A stretch of DNA of 35,524 nt from JADLCX01 sp038251595 (lineage in GTDB: Bacteria > Planctomycetota > Phycisphaerae > Phycisphaerales > UBA1924): NCBI GenBank assembly GCA_038251595.1, contig JBBSBC010000007.1:1-35524 (forward strand), in the 5' to 3' direction. A program made the translations under genes and the position numbers. The notes below the pieces were generated by a model. It made no database searches. It saw only the letters and a program-made list of their open reading frames with translations, and was not told the origin of the DNA. The number at the start of each line of letters is the position of its first letter. The first letter of the stretch is position 1. Of this stretch, positions 24,767-34,164 are shown in pieces.

Positions 24767-25864
24767 TCACGCCTCGCCGCGCACCGGCAGAGTTGATACG
24801 ATGTTCTCAACCACCGCATCCGCCGTGACACCCTCGGCCTGCGCTTCAAAGTTCAGGATCAGCCGATGCCTGAGCGCCGCGCTGGCAATCGCCTGAATAT
24901 CGCTTACACTCGCCGCGGCACGACCATCGAGCATGGCGCGGCACTTCGCGCCAAGCACAAGCGCCTGCGCTGCGCGGGGCGAGGCGCCAACCCTTACAAA
25001 CCTGTTCACCATCGGTGTCGCAAACTCCCCGCCCTTCCCCGTGACATCCTTCGGGTGCGTTGAGAGCACCACGCGCACGGCATAATCCTGAATGTGCGGA
25101 GCGATCACCGCCCGCTGCACAAGAGCCTGCGCATTCAAGATCGCCTCCGCCCCAAGCACCGGCGTGATGTCCGCGCTCGTCCCCGCCGTGGTCCGGTTCA
25201 GAATCTCCCCCATCTCCGCCCGGCTCGAATACCCAACCTGTAGTTTGAAGAAGAACCGGTCAAGCTGCGCCTCGGGCAATGGGTAGGTCCCCTCCTGCTC
25301 AAGCGGGTTCTGCGTCGCCATCACCAGAAACGGACGCGGCAGCAAATGCGTCACACCGGCGACCGTCACGCTCCGCTCCTGCATCGCCTCAAGCAACGCC
25401 GACTGCGTCTTCGGCGTCGCCCGGTTGATCTCATCCGCAAGAATGATCTGCGCAAACACCGGGCCGCGCTGAAACTGAAACTCGCGCGACCGCCCGCCAC
25501 CCCCACCACCACTCCCATCCGCACGATCGACCTCCACCACGATCGTCGTTCCACTGATATCCGCCGGCATCAGGTCGGGTGTGAACTGAATCCGCGCAAA
25601 GCTCAGCCCCAGCGCACGCGAGAGCGAACGCACCAGCAGCGTCTTGCCAAGCCCGGGCACACCCTCAAGCAGCACGTGCCCGCCCGTAAACAGGCACGTC
25701 AGCACACCATCCACCACGTCATCGTGCCCAACCACCGCCTTGGCCACCTGCTCTCGCACCGCGCGATAGTCGGCGCGAAAGCGGTCAATCGCCGCTTGCG
25801 CCTCCGCCGCCGTTCTGATCTCCCCCCCACCTACCTCTCCACCACTTGCAGCCAGGATCGCCAT
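24767..25864 (-). CDS. MoxR-family AAA+ ATPase
   Basis: This cytoplasmic MoxR-type ATPase has Walker A GVPGLGKT, Walker B IILADEINRA followed by KTQSALLEAMQE, sensor 1 MATQNP, and PLPEAQLDRFFFKL, all hallmarks of the family. The start at 25864 (MAILAASGG) yields 365 residues; the longer frame to 25969 lacks family homology. A Gly-rich insert (DGSGGGGGG, about 142-150) is unusual. MoxR proteins typically act as chaperone-like partners of VWA-domain proteins. The nearest VWA gene here is the BatA-like gene about 9.5 kb upstream, not adjacent. The stop is separated by only 10 bp from the convergent multicopper oxidase stop, and TGAGC...GCTCA across the two stops is an inverted repeat. Confidence 0.93.
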   Translation of the reverse strand: MAILAASGGEVGGGEIRTAAEAQAAIDRFRADYRAVREQVAKAVVGHDDVVDGVLTCLFTGGHVLLEGVPGLGKTLLVRSLSRALGLSFARIQFTPDLMPADISGTTIVVEVDRADGSGGGGGGRSREFQFQRGPVFAQIILADEINRATPKTQSALLEAMQERSVTVAGVTHLLPRPFLVMATQNPLEQEGTYPLPEAQLDRFFFKLQVGYSSRAEMGEILNRTTAGTSADITPVLGAEAILNAQALVQRAVIAPHIQDYAVRVVLSTHPKDVTGKGGEFATPMVNRFVRVGASPRAAQALVLGAKCRAMLDGRAAASVSDIQAIASAALRHRLILNFEAQAEGVTADAVVENIVSTLPVRGEA

Positions 25865-26061
25865 GCATGGTCTCCGTTCTCGCCGATCGTACACGCCGGT
25901 AATCATCACGTCAGGCCGGCAATCGTTCCGTCTGAGCGGTCTTTTCACCCCAACCAATCCCGATAACACCCTTGCTTCATCCGCTTCAATCTGCGATTAT
26001 GAGCATCTTGCCCACGCGCGGCTAAGTTCCTCTCATTCACGCACCGCATCGAGTCCTCAAC

Positions 26062-28749
26062 ATGCTCAAGACCAGATACCTCATCGCGGCGGTCTTCTCA
26101 CCAGTCTTTATGACCTCCGTTTCCGCGCTCGCGCAGACCGGCTTCGCCAACTTCGAGTTCCCCCACGTCTCTCCCCTCGCCCTCACCCCTTCGGGTTTAA
26201 CGCTTCTTGCCGTCAACACACCCGATGCACGCCTCGAACTCTTTGACACAACCGGTCCCGTCCCCGTCTGGTCCTCATCGATCTCCGTCGGCCTTGAGCC
26301 TGTCTCCGTCCGAGCACGCTCCGAGTCCGAAGTCTGGGTGATCAACCACCTCTCCGACTCCATCAGCATCATCGATCTTCCCTCCCGGCGCGTCACGCGC
26401 ACACTGCTGACCGGCGATGAACCCACCGATGTCGTCTTTGCCGGTGTGCCCACACCCACGCGGGCCTTCGTCACGCTCTCGCAGCGCAACCAGATCGCCG
26501 TCTACGACCTCGCCAACCTCGCCGCCGCGCCCACGCTCCTCGCCATCAACGGTGAAGACCCACGTGCCCTCGCCGTCAGCCCTGATGGCTCGCGTGTCTA
26601 CGCCGCGATCTTCGAGAGTGCCAACACCACCACCTGCATCCCCAAGGAAGCCGTCGCCAACACCAACGGTCCATACAGCGGCCAGGTTCCCCCACGAAAC
26701 AGTGGCAACACCTTCAGCCCGCCGCGTAATCCGTTGCTGCCCTCCGCCCCGCTTGTTGCGCAGATCGTCCGCCGCAACGCCGCGGGACAGTGGATGGACG
26801 ACAACGCACGCAACTGGTCTCAGTTTGTAACGTGGAACGTCGCCGACCGTGATGTCGCGATCATCAACACGCAGTCTCTCGCCATCACGTACGCGGGCGG
26901 AATGCTGACCAACGTCATGGGTCTCGCGGTCAGGCCCGATGGCACCATCACGCCTATCGGCACCGAGTCCACCAACGAAGTGCGCTTCGAGCCCAACATC
27001 AAGTCCACCTTCATCCGTGTCCGCATCGGTTCGTTCAACGCGGCGACACCGGGCACAACGCAGGTTGCCGATCTGAACCCCCACCTCAGCTACACGGTGC
27101 GCAGCATCCCGCAAACTCAGCGCAATCTCTCGATCGGCGATCCTCGCGCCATCGTCTGGCACGCCGCGACCAACCGCGCCTACATCAGCGGCATGGGCTC
27201 AAACAACATCATTCTCTCAGACACAACCGGCGCCCGCCACGCGACCATCAATGTCGGCGAAGGTCCAACCGGTCTGGCCCTCTCGCCCGATCAATCGCGA
27301 CTCTTCGTCCTCAACAAGTTTGATTCCTCGATCTCCACCATCTCAACATCCACCAACACCGAGACTTCGCGCACACCCTTCTTTGATCCCACACCCCTTT
27401 CCATCAAGCTCGGCCGACCTCTGCTCTACGACACCCACGACACCAGTGGTCTGGGTCAGGCCTCGTGCGCTTCGTGCCACATCGATGGTCGTACCGACTT
27501 TCTCGCGTGGGATCTTGGCGATCCTTCCGGAACCATGAAGGTCTTCAACCAGTCTTGCAGCACCCCAAGCTGCGGCGACTGGCACCCCATGAAAGGTCCG
27601 ATGGTCACCCAGACACTGCAGGGCATTGTCGGAACCGAGCCCCTTCACTGGCGCGGCGACCGTGAAGACCTTGCCGCCTTTGCTCCAGCCTTTGTCGGCC
27701 TTCAGGGAGATGATGCCGAACCTTCCGCCGCCGAGATGCAGATCTTCACCGACTTCATCGCCACCATCCTCTACCCTCCCAACCCCAATCGCGGGCTCGA
27801 CAACTCACTCCCAACTTCACTCCCCGTCACCACCGGCACAGGCAACGCCTTCGCCGGTTTCGGCAACTACACCAATCTTCCCTCGCTCAACTCCGCCTCG
27901 TGCAGCGATTGCCACGGACCTGCCGAAGGAACCGGCACCTCCGGCAAGATCGATCAGGCCAGCATTGCCCTCTTCCCTCAACCCACCAAAATCGCCCAGC
28001 TTCGCGGCCTGCACGAGCGCACCGGCTGGAACAAGTCGAGCCAGACCGCCAACCGCGGCTTTGGCTTCAACCACAACAGCGAGTTTGATACCATCTGGTC
28101 ACTGCTCGGCGTTGGCTTCACCTTCACCAACAACTCTGCCGGCACGCAGCAGAAGCGCGACCTCGAAGCCTACATCCTCTGCTTCAACACCGGCACGCAC
28201 GCGGGTGTCGGTCAGCAGGTCATGTTCACCGGACCCGACAACTCAACCCCCGCGCTCACCTCGCGTCTCAGCACCTTCATCACTCTCGCCAACTCCGGAG
28301 CCGTCGGCCTCGTCGCACGAGATCGCGACCCGTCCACCGGGCGCGAACGCGGCTGGGTCTACACCGGTTCCAACACCTTCACCGGCAATCGCGCCGGACT
28401 TACCGCCACACCCACGGCCCTCCGAACCGCGGCCGCGCCGGGCAACGAAGTGGCCTTCACCCTCACACGCATCGGCACCCAGCGCCGCATAGGTATCGAT
28501 CGCGATGCCGACACCTGGCCCGACGCCGATGAGCTCTCGGTCTGTGCCAACCCCGCCGATCCAACCAGCTTCCCCGGCGGCCCCGGCTGCGTCGATGTCA
28601 ACGCCGATCTCACGATCACTATCCAGGATCTCTTCGACTACCTCACCGCCTATTTCAATGGCAACGCCGAGGGCGATTTCAACCGCTCTGGCGCAATCAC
28701 AGTGCAAGACCTCTTCGATTACATCAGCGCATTCTTCAACGGATGCTGA
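26062..28749 (+). CDS. Exported YVTN beta-propeller / di-CxxCH / dockerin-like protein
   Basis: A signal peptide (residues 1-24, ending ALAQ) precedes a YVTN/Lvp-type beta-propeller (about 25-450) with repeats such as DARLELFD, VWVINHLSDSISIIDL, DPRALAVSPDGSRVYAAIFES and GPTGLALSPDQSRLFVLNKFDSSISTI. Two heme-c binding sites follow, C-A-S-C-H (about 468) and C-S-D-C-H (about 614). The second half resembles the diheme cytochrome c peroxidase/MauG neighbourhood but lacks a clear full match. The C-terminus is a dockerin-like pair (DVNADLTITIQDLFDY, DFNRSGAITVQDLFDY) ending in NGC. Electron transfer or surface redox binding is inferred. A paralogue of its propeller starts at 34345. Confidence 0.88.
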   Translation: MLKTRYLIAAVFSPVFMTSVSALAQTGFANFEFPHVSPLALTPSGLTLLAVNTPDARLELFDTTGPVPVWSSSISVGLEPVSVRARSESEVWVINHLSDSISIIDLPSRRVTRTLLTGDEPTDVVFAGVPTPTRAFVTLSQRNQIAVYDLANLAAAPTLLAINGEDPRALAVSPDGSRVYAAIFESANTTTCIPKEAVANTNGPYSGQVPPRNSGNTFSPPRNPLLPSAPLVAQIVRRNAAGQWMDDNARNWSQFVTWNVADRDVAIINTQSLAITYAGGMLTNVMGLAVRPDGTITPIGTESTNEVRFEPNIKSTFIRVRIGSFNAATPGTTQVADLNPHLSYTVRSIPQTQRNLSIGDPRAIVWHAATNRAYISGMGSNNIILSDTTGARHATINVGEGPTGLALSPDQSRLFVLNKFDSSISTISTSTNTETSRTPFFDPTPLSIKLGRPLLYDTHDTSGLGQASCASCHIDGRTDFLAWDLGDPSGTMKVFNQSCSTPSCGDWHPMKGPMVTQTLQGIVGTEPLHWRGDREDLAAFAPAFVGLQGDDAEPSAAEMQIFTDFIATILYPPNPNRGLDNSLPTSLPVTTGTGNAFAGFGNYTNLPSLNSASCSDCHGPAEGTGTSGKIDQASIALFPQPTKIAQLRGLHERTGWNKSSQTANRGFGFNHNSEFDTIWSLLGVGFTFTNNSAGTQQKRDLEAYILCFNTGTHAGVGQQVMFTGPDNSTPALTSRLSTFITLANSGAVGLVARDRDPSTGRERGWVYTGSNTFTGNRAGLTATPTALRTAAAPGNEVAFTLTRIGTQRRIGIDRDADTWPDADELSVCANPADPTSFPGGPGCVDVNADLTITIQDLFDYLTAYFNGNAEGDFNRSGAITVQDLFDYISAFFNGC

Positions 28750-28751
28750 TC

Positions 28752-28791
28752 CACTTCCCTCTCCCAGAGGGAGGGGGCCAGGGGGAGGGTT
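28752..28791. repeat. REP-like palindromic GC-rich element, possible bidirectional terminator
   Basis: TCCCTCT (28756-28762) pairs exactly with AGAGGGA (28766-28772) over the loop CCC, followed by GGGGGCCAGGGGGAGGG. This sequence type (CCCTCTCCCAGAGGGAG...) recurs as a short intergenic repeat in many bacterial genomes. It lies between the convergent propeller and amine oxidase genes, so a transcription-ending role is plausible. Copies elsewhere in this genome cannot be checked from the window. Confidence 0.5.
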
Positions 28792-28871
28792 CACGTAGCA
28801 CAGAGATCACCGGGAAGCAGCAAATCTCAGGCACACCCGCTGCCCTCAGCGCCCTCCGCGGTGAGTACCCC

Positions 28872-30380
28872 TCACCCCACCCCGTCCCGCTTCGCCATCC
28901 GCGCCGCCACCGATGCGCCCGAGTTCAACCCGCCCTCCATATACCCCACAAACTTGTAGCACGCGTGCTCGCCCGCAAAGTGCAGCCTGCCACCGGCCAC
29001 ACCCTCGCGCAGGGTCTTGCCGTTCCTGGTGATCTCGCCCGGCGCGGGGAACGAGTATCCGCCCTTGGTCCACTCTTCACCCGGCCAGTCCATGAACCGC
29101 GCACTTCTAAAGTTTTCAGCAAACTTAGGATAGCTCTTCGACAGGTGCTCAGCATAAAACCCATCGCGCTTCTCGGCCGATACCGCCCGGCAGGCTTCCG
29201 CCGCGGGCCCGCCCGAAAAGGCCGTCAGCTCCGCGCCCGCATCCTCCGCAAGCTCCTGATTGTCCGTCCCCTCCCACGTCATGCTCACCGGCCCCGTGTC
29301 CGCCATGCTCGGTGCCAGCTTGTCATCCAGCCAGAACCGCTTCTTCACCAAGGCCAGGTACTTCACATTGCACCCCATCTGCGCCCGCAGCTCGGCCGGC
29401 AGTGCGGGGCTCATCGTGATCCGGCCCCACACACTCGGCGGCACCGCCAGCACCACGTCATCGCACTCCAGCTTGGTCCCGTCCGCCGTCTTCACCGTTG
29501 CGCCTTTCTCACCCACCTCGATCGATGCAACCGGCATCTTCAGCTTCACACGCTCCGCCCCAATGGCCCCGAGCAGCTTGGTGGCGAGTTGCTGATTGCC
29601 CCCTTTGCACCGTCGGTTCTCCGTGTCGGTCCAATAGGTCTCGACCCCGCCCCCTTTGATCTGCGCCAGGTTGCCAAGGTACGATTGCCTATCAATCGCC
29701 GCGCCATTGTCCGCTTCAAACTCCGCAATAATCGCGCGCTTCACCCTCGCGGAAAGTTCAAGCGTGTTCAAGAACGCGCCCGTGGACATCGCATCCCACG
29801 CCGCGGCCTTCTCAGTCTTCCATGGTTCGTCTTCATCAACCGTCATCGCATCGCCGTTGAACTTCGAGTACGTTGCCTCGATCCCGGCGAACACCTCTTC
29901 GGCATCCGCCTCCGACAGCAGTTCACCATCAATCACAACCGGATACGCCAGATCTTCAGGCTCGGTGACTTCGATGAACTCAAGCCCAAGCTTCGCTCGA
30001 TAAGTCTCCCACATCGGATGATTGGTGCCGATCAACTCGCCACCACCTTCAACATTCGCACCCTTCACAAGATCACCAAACGAGAGCACCCGCCCTCCGA
30101 CACGCGATCGTGCCTCAACCACCGTCACGTCATACCCCGCCGCCTTCAACTCATAGGCACACGCCAGCCCGGCAAACCCCGCGCCCACCACCACCACGCG
30201 CTTCGACTCGCGCCCGACCTTGCCGATGTTCAATCCCGCCATCAGCAACCGATTGCTCAGCAGCAACCCCGCCGATGCACCGACTGATGCCCGCAGCACC
30301 TCGCGCCGCGACCACAGCCGCTCACGTTGATCCGTATTGGCAAACCGAGCAAACAATCGCGGGTACAGGCGCATGGACAT
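28872..30380 (-). CDS. Tat-exported flavin amine oxidase
   Basis: The 502-residue protein begins with a twin-arginine signal: W-S24-R25-R26-E-V-L, then a hydrophobic stretch (ASVGASAGLLLSNRLLMAGL). A Rossmann FAD motif VVVVGAGFAGLACAYEL with VVEARSRVGGRV (about 62-98) follows, and the C-terminal FAD-contact motif GGRLHFAGEHA...GYMEGGLNSG closes the fold. These define the monoamine oxidase / polyamine oxidase superfamily, which oxidises amines and makes H2O2. The start at 30380 precedes the Tat motif closely; a second ATG at 30374 is near. Cofactor-loaded export through Tat fits a folded flavoprotein. The substrate is not readable from the sequence. It is transcribed in the same direction as the next three genes upstream. 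Confidence 0.93.
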   Translation of the reverse strand: MSMRLYPRLFARFANTDQRERLWSRREVLRASVGASAGLLLSNRLLMAGLNIGKVGRESKRVVVVGAGFAGLACAYELKAAGYDVTVVEARSRVGGRVLSFGDLVKGANVEGGGELIGTNHPMWETYRAKLGLEFIEVTEPEDLAYPVVIDGELLSEADAEEVFAGIEATYSKFNGDAMTVDEDEPWKTEKAAAWDAMSTGAFLNTLELSARVKRAIIAEFEADNGAAIDRQSYLGNLAQIKGGGVETYWTDTENRRCKGGNQQLATKLLGAIGAERVKLKMPVASIEVGEKGATVKTADGTKLECDDVVLAVPPSVWGRITMSPALPAELRAQMGCNVKYLALVKKRFWLDDKLAPSMADTGPVSMTWEGTDNQELAEDAGAELTAFSGGPAAEACRAVSAEKRDGFYAEHLSKSYPKFAENFRSARFMDWPGEEWTKGGYSFPAPGEITRNGKTLREGVAGGRLHFAGEHACYKFVGYMEGGLNSGASVAARMAKRDGVG

Positions 30381-30501
30381 GTCAGTTTCCAATCCCCCCG
30401 CCCGATGGAACGGGGGCAAAAGATGGCAATAACCGTCGTCGTCGCGGCAAATATGAGCCGCCCAAACATTCAGCCGCAGTCACACTCAACCAACGCTCGC
30501 G

Positions 30502-31740
30502 TCACTTCACGCGTTCAAACATCGTCTTGATGACCGACTGACGCGAGAGCGGAAAGCCCTGCGCGCTCCCATCCAACCGGAAGCTCCGTTCAAACTCCAG
30601 CGTCTTGGCAAAACCATCGGTCGCATCCCACGTTGAAGTCGCCAGCAGCTTCGCATCGGTCAGGTCGAACGGTGGCTTCCTCGCCGCATCAAACGGCACA
30701 AGCCGCATCGATCCTGTCGAATCGACCGAGGCTACACCACCCGTAACCGCACGCAGCGTGTTCGTGGTCAACATCTCAAACTTTGCGCCCATCTGCTTCG
30801 CATTGATAGCCTCTTCGTTCGTCCACGTATCACCAACGTTCAACGTCCCGCCACCCTTCTTGGCGTGCAGGGCCATGTTCCAGTAAATACGGATGTTGTC
30901 CGTGCCTGTCAGTTGCTGGATGTACCTCGCCATCGAGCCCGTTCCCTGGAACGTCTCGTTCCCCGTCACGGTGGCGATGTTTCCATCCTTATCCGTCGTC
31001 AGCGTCATGATCAATCCAACAAGCGGCTTGAACGCCTGCAGCGCACGGTTGTCGCGATCCTTGTCATCCTCCGGCTTGGTGCTGTCATAGGCCTCGGTCC
31101 ACTCGGGCATCTTCACATCGGCCTTGATCGACTCGATCACCAGCTCCATCGATGCACCACCATCGCCCGCATCCTTCACACGAATCACCTGCACCGTCTC
31201 CACAACAACGCGCGATGTCGCCTGCACCGTCTCCGCACCATCATCCTTCTTCACCGGCTCTTGAGCCTTGGCGGGCGGCTCCGAAGCATCCGCTGGTTGC
31301 GATCTGGCCGCCGACATCTCCGGCTGCCCCTCTTCATGGACCGCTCCATCGACCGCGCTCAGCATTCCACCCTGCGGCACATCCATCAGCTTGGGTGATG
31401 GGTCCATCTTGGGCGCGGGGTCCGTCAGTTGGGGGTCGGAGTGCGGAGCGTCTGATTTCGGAACCTCCACCTCCGGCGTTGTGGCCTTCGGTGGGTCCGA
31501 CTTCACCGCAGGGGCCATCTGCATCATCGCCTTGGGAACAATGTTTGAGTCGGTTCGATCGATCTTCACCCGATACCTGAGCTCCAAGCCCGTCTTCAGC
31601 ACGGGCTTCAACGTCACCGTCGTCGCGCTCGCGCCTGCAGCGTTCGCGGGCGGGGCCGGGGGTTGTGAACCCACCGCAAAGGCCGGTGTTCCCGAAACCA
31701 GGGCCGCGGCGATCATCAAAATGCTCAATCGAAACTTCAT
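30502..31740 (-). CDS. Exported protein of unknown function, DUF6263-like, with Pro/acid-rich linker
   Basis: A strong Shine-Dalgarno (GGAGG, spacing eight) marks the ATG at 31740 and gives 412 residues with a Sec signal peptide (ending AFAVG). After a first strand region LKPVLKTGLELRYRVKI comes a Pro/Asp/Lys-rich linker (about 75-170), then a beta-rich part (VVVETVQVIRVKDAGDGGASMELVIESIKADVKM...TLTTDKDGNIATVTGNE...GGGTLNVGDTWTNEE). The order, with a GDTW-type motif near the end, recalls DUF6263-type proteins, which I know only weakly. The next gene upstream (31902-32831) has the same layout without the linker, so the two look like distant paralogues. Location is presumably periplasmic. Confidence 0.7.
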   Translation of the reverse strand: MKFRLSILMIAAALVSGTPAFAVGSQPPAPPANAAGASATTVTLKPVLKTGLELRYRVKIDRTDSNIVPKAMMQMAPAVKSDPPKATTPEVEVPKSDAPHSDPQLTDPAPKMDPSPKLMDVPQGGMLSAVDGAVHEEGQPEMSAARSQPADASEPPAKAQEPVKKDDGAETVQATSRVVVETVQVIRVKDAGDGGASMELVIESIKADVKMPEWTEAYDSTKPEDDKDRDNRALQAFKPLVGLIMTLTTDKDGNIATVTGNETFQGTGSMARYIQQLTGTDNIRIYWNMALHAKKGGGTLNVGDTWTNEEAINAKQMGAKFEMLTTNTLRAVTGGVASVDSTGSMRLVPFDAARKPPFDLTDAKLLATSTWDATDGFAKTLEFERSFRLDGSAQGFPLSRQSVIKTMFERVK

Positions 31741-31830
31741 ACGTTCTTCCTCCATCCGAAATAATCCGCCACATCGCGGCAGATCTCTTTGTTCAACCTT
31801 CCATCCCCGTCACCTTGTGGCGGAGCGTCC

Positions 31831-31859
31831 ATTCTACACAAACTGCCCGAGTCGTTCAT
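31831..31859 (-). promoter_or_regulatory. Candidate promoter for the gene at 31740
   Basis: Read on the minus strand, ATGAAC (31859-31854) is separated by 17 bases from TAGAAT (31836-31831), a five-of-six match to TATAAT. The -35 part is a poor match (three of six). It lies 91 bp upstream of the start in the intergenic region, which fits. Confidence 0.35.
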
Positions 31860-31887
31860 CCCGGCAACCAGACACTTGGCTCAACTC

Positions 31888-31901
31888 GCCGGTTCGCCGG
31901 C
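31888..31901. terminator. GCCGG-TTCG-CCGGC hairpin at the stop of the 31902 gene
   Basis: A perfect five-pair stem with a four-base loop stands immediately downstream of the TGA of the 31902-32831 gene (minus strand). There is no T tract. It may protect the mRNA 3' end or weakly end transcription. Confidence 0.35.
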
Positions 31902-32831
31902 TCACTTCTTCTCGCCCGTCGTCGCGCCTGTCGTCGAACCCGACACCGGCGGCCAGACCTCCAGCCAGCGTATCGAGAGCGAGTAACCCGTCAGGGCCAT
32001 CCGCATCTTTCCCTCGGTCTCCGCCAGCAGCTTCATCGACAAGTTGTACCGGTAGTTGCGCACCGACCCCGCGCCCGTATCCCACACAACCTCTCCCACG
32101 ATCGACTGCTCATCAATGGTCGTCTTCGCCTCGCGCGCCTTCTCGCTAGGCTCGAGCGACATCTTCCCATCGATCGCGATCTTCGCCAGCTTCCCTTCCA
32201 AACCCTTCAGCGTGTAGTCCAGCGTCGTCGTGATCACCCCCGTCTGCCCACCCTTCGACTTTCGCTCCTCGCTCCAACCCGTTCCAATCTTCGTGGCCGC
32301 GGGTTCTTTCCCAAGCCCATACAGCGGCACAAGCATCTTCATAAACACCTCATCCCCCATCAGCGAGCCCGCCGCCGTTGTCACCGCATCACCGCCGTTG
32401 CCCGAGACCTTGAGCGGCCGCCCATACGCATCCACCTGCACGCGCACCGGTCTGTTGATCGCCGACTTCACCGATGTGCCCAGCGTCAACTCCGGTTCAG
32501 ATCCGTTGATCCCCTCCGAGTCGTACCGAACAATTTTTCTGCCCGCAACGATCGAGACATCCGCCGCCTCAAACACCAGTTCGATCGTCGCCCCTTCGGT
32601 ATTCGCCTCGATAACTTTGCGATGCACCCGCAGAATCTGCTTGTACGACTCCGGGCGATTCACCTGCGAGTCTACAAACTTCGCCGCGCGGGTCGATTCT
32701 ATCTCCGCCACAAACCGATCTTCCTGACCAACAACATACTTTGGCCTCAGCTCAACCGTTTCTGGCTCAACCGCGCCAAACGCACCCGCACACACGCACA
32801 CACTCATGACGATCGACCGAATCAGCTTCAT
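31902..32831 (-). CDS. Exported protein of unknown function, DUF6263-like
   Basis: GGAG about eight bases before the ATG at 32831 supports this start; the frame extends upstream to 32846 without support. The 309 residues begin with a short signal peptide (MKLIRSIVMSVCVCAGAFGA). The mature part is beta-rich: ELRPKYVVGQEDRFVAEIES, YKQILRVHRKVIEANTEGATIELVFEAADV, RPVRVQVDAYGRPLKVSGNGGD, KIGTGWSEERKSKGGQTGVITTTLDYTLKGLEGKLAKI. The strand order parallels the gene downstream at 30502-31740, so the two are likely paralogues. The function is unknown. It sits between two other exported minus-strand genes and has its own probable upstream hairpin. Confidence 0.7.
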   Translation of the reverse strand: MKLIRSIVMSVCVCAGAFGAVEPETVELRPKYVVGQEDRFVAEIESTRAAKFVDSQVNRPESYKQILRVHRKVIEANTEGATIELVFEAADVSIVAGRKIVRYDSEGINGSEPELTLGTSVKSAINRPVRVQVDAYGRPLKVSGNGGDAVTTAAGSLMGDEVFMKMLVPLYGLGKEPAATKIGTGWSEERKSKGGQTGVITTTLDYTLKGLEGKLAKIAIDGKMSLEPSEKAREAKTTIDEQSIVGEVVWDTGAGSVRNYRYNLSMKLLAETEGKMRMALTGYSLSIRWLEVWPPVSGSTTGATTGEKK

Positions 32832-32852
32832 GCACATCTCCAGCAAAATGGT

Positions 32853-32883
32853 CCCTGCCCCAGCAACTGGGCCAGGGGCAGGG
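32853..32883 (-). terminator. Nine-pair hairpin between two minus-strand genes
   Basis: CCCTGCCCC (32853-32861) pairs exactly with GGGGCAGGG (32875-32883) over a 13-base loop. On the minus strand ATTTT follows directly. It lies 126 bp after the Asp-box gene's stop and 22 bp before the start at 32831, so it could be a terminator or a structured leader of that gene. Confidence 0.45.
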
Positions 32884-33009
32884 TTTCCGCGGCAGACTCA
32901 TCATCAACTCGTAAAGTTCGTTCCTTCGGGCTGACGCGGCAGATTGACCACGATCTCCGCATCACCCTTCCCCCTACCACAACGCACCGAGCGTGTACAC
33001 GACGCTCGA

Positions 33010-34164
33010 TCAGTTCTTCGGCTTCGGCATTCCCGGTCGCAGAGGAACCGGTGGCGAGCCAGGCAGCTTCGTCTCTGGCCCCCGTGGCTTATCGGCCACT
33101 CGTTCACGCCGGATGAGCATGTACGCACCATCACCCGTCGCTGTGACGGCCGCATCCTCATCAGACGCCGGCAATCCCTTCCCGGTATCGGCCATCACCT
33201 TCCCAGTCGTAGGGTCATACACACCCGAAACGGCACCGCTCTGGCTCCGCCCAAACAGACGAATCCCGCGAACCCCTTTCGCGCCCGAGACCTCTTCCGC
33301 CGCCACCACCGCGCTCGTCCCGCCCACCCCGCTCCACAAAAACGTCTCATCACGCACCCACGCAAGCCCATCTTTCGAGGTCGCCATCAGCACCGAACTC
33401 CCACGCCGCAAAAATATCAACCACGGGCCGCGACGAACAGCACCACCTTCACTCGTCGATACTTCCGGCAGCCTGATCACCTCGGGTTCATCAACACCCT
33501 CGAGCTCAAACCGCACGCCATCCTCAACCGCAAAGGTCACACCATCGTTCGAGATCGCACTCATGATCTTTGACGGTTTCAATTCTGACACGGTCGTGGC
33601 ACTCGCCCCCGCATCACCGCCCCCCTTCGGTTCCCCGGGGTTCAGCGGCGACTCAGGACGCTTCTTTCGCTTCGGTTCCGGCGGCGGAATCATCGGTGCT
33701 TCAGGAACCGAATCGTCCGGCGGCGTTATCCAATCAGGGAGTTTCTTCTCGGTCGATACGCTGGCCGAGAAGTACATCCGCACGCGCCCATCATCAAGCT
33801 GCACAATCGAAGGACCTTCAGCCCGCGCACCCTCCGACCCCTTCGGCCACCCATTGAACGTCACCTTCTCCACCGCACTCCACGATTTGCCCTGATCAAC
33901 CGAACGACCAACCACCATCTCGCCACCGCGCACCCCGTACACCAAAATCGCCCCGGCATCCGGCCCAACTCGAGAAGGCGTCGGTTTTCCAAGCAACACG
34001 AGCTCGGGTTGATCAAGATCCAACTCGAACTTTGACTCACTTCGGGTCCAAACCAACTGATCCGAGGAACACCAAACACCGTACGGGCCATCAGCTGCAA
34101 ATCCCCAATTAAGGGGAATTAGGACCCCAACCAAGATTGTGGATAACTTGAACTTCGTCTTCAT
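33010..34164 (-). CDS. Exported Asp-box (BNR) propeller-like protein
   Basis: The 384-residue protein starts with a signal peptide (MKTKFKLSTILVGVLIPLNWGFAAD). It carries Asp-box type motifs S-x-D-x-G-x-x-W: SVDQGKSW, SNDGVTF, SKDGLAW and possibly SSDQLVW, plus DGRVRMYFSAS, which resembles five-bladed propeller glycosidases. A Pro/Lys-rich linker (WITPPDDSVPEAPMIPPPEP) interrupts the middle. Such proteins include sialidases and many non-enzymatic surface proteins. No catalytic Arg triad is evident, so I call it a propeller protein of unknown function. GGAG about nine bases before the start acts as ribosome binding site. It diverges from the second YVTN gene, sharing a short regulatory region. 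Confidence 0.75.
   Translation of the reverse strand: MKTKFKLSTILVGVLIPLNWGFAADGPYGVWCSSDQLVWTRSESKFELDLDQPELVLLGKPTPSRVGPDAGAILVYGVRGGEMVVGRSVDQGKSWSAVEKVTFNGWPKGSEGARAEGPSIVQLDDGRVRMYFSASVSTEKKLPDWITPPDDSVPEAPMIPPPEPKRKKRPESPLNPGEPKGGGDAGASATTVSELKPSKIMSAISNDGVTFAVEDGVRFELEGVDEPEVIRLPEVSTSEGGAVRRGPWLIFLRRGSSVLMATSKDGLAWVRDETFLWSGVGGTSAVVAAEEVSGAKGVRGIRLFGRSQSGAVSGVYDPTTGKVMADTGKGLPASDEDAAVTATGDGAYMLIRRERVADKPRGPETKLPGSPPVPLRPGMPKPKN

Noticed and set aside
28743..30287. A 514-codon open frame antisense to the amine oxidase
   Set aside because: It is rich in Arg, His and Pro with no recognisable domain, and the opposite strand encodes a clear flavoenzyme. It is a GC-driven shadow.
31665..33116. 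A 483-codon plus-strand frame covering two minus-strand genes
   Set aside because: It crosses the intergenic region without a ribosome binding site, is extremely rich in Arg and His, and opposes genes with signal peptides and Shine-Dalgarno sequences.
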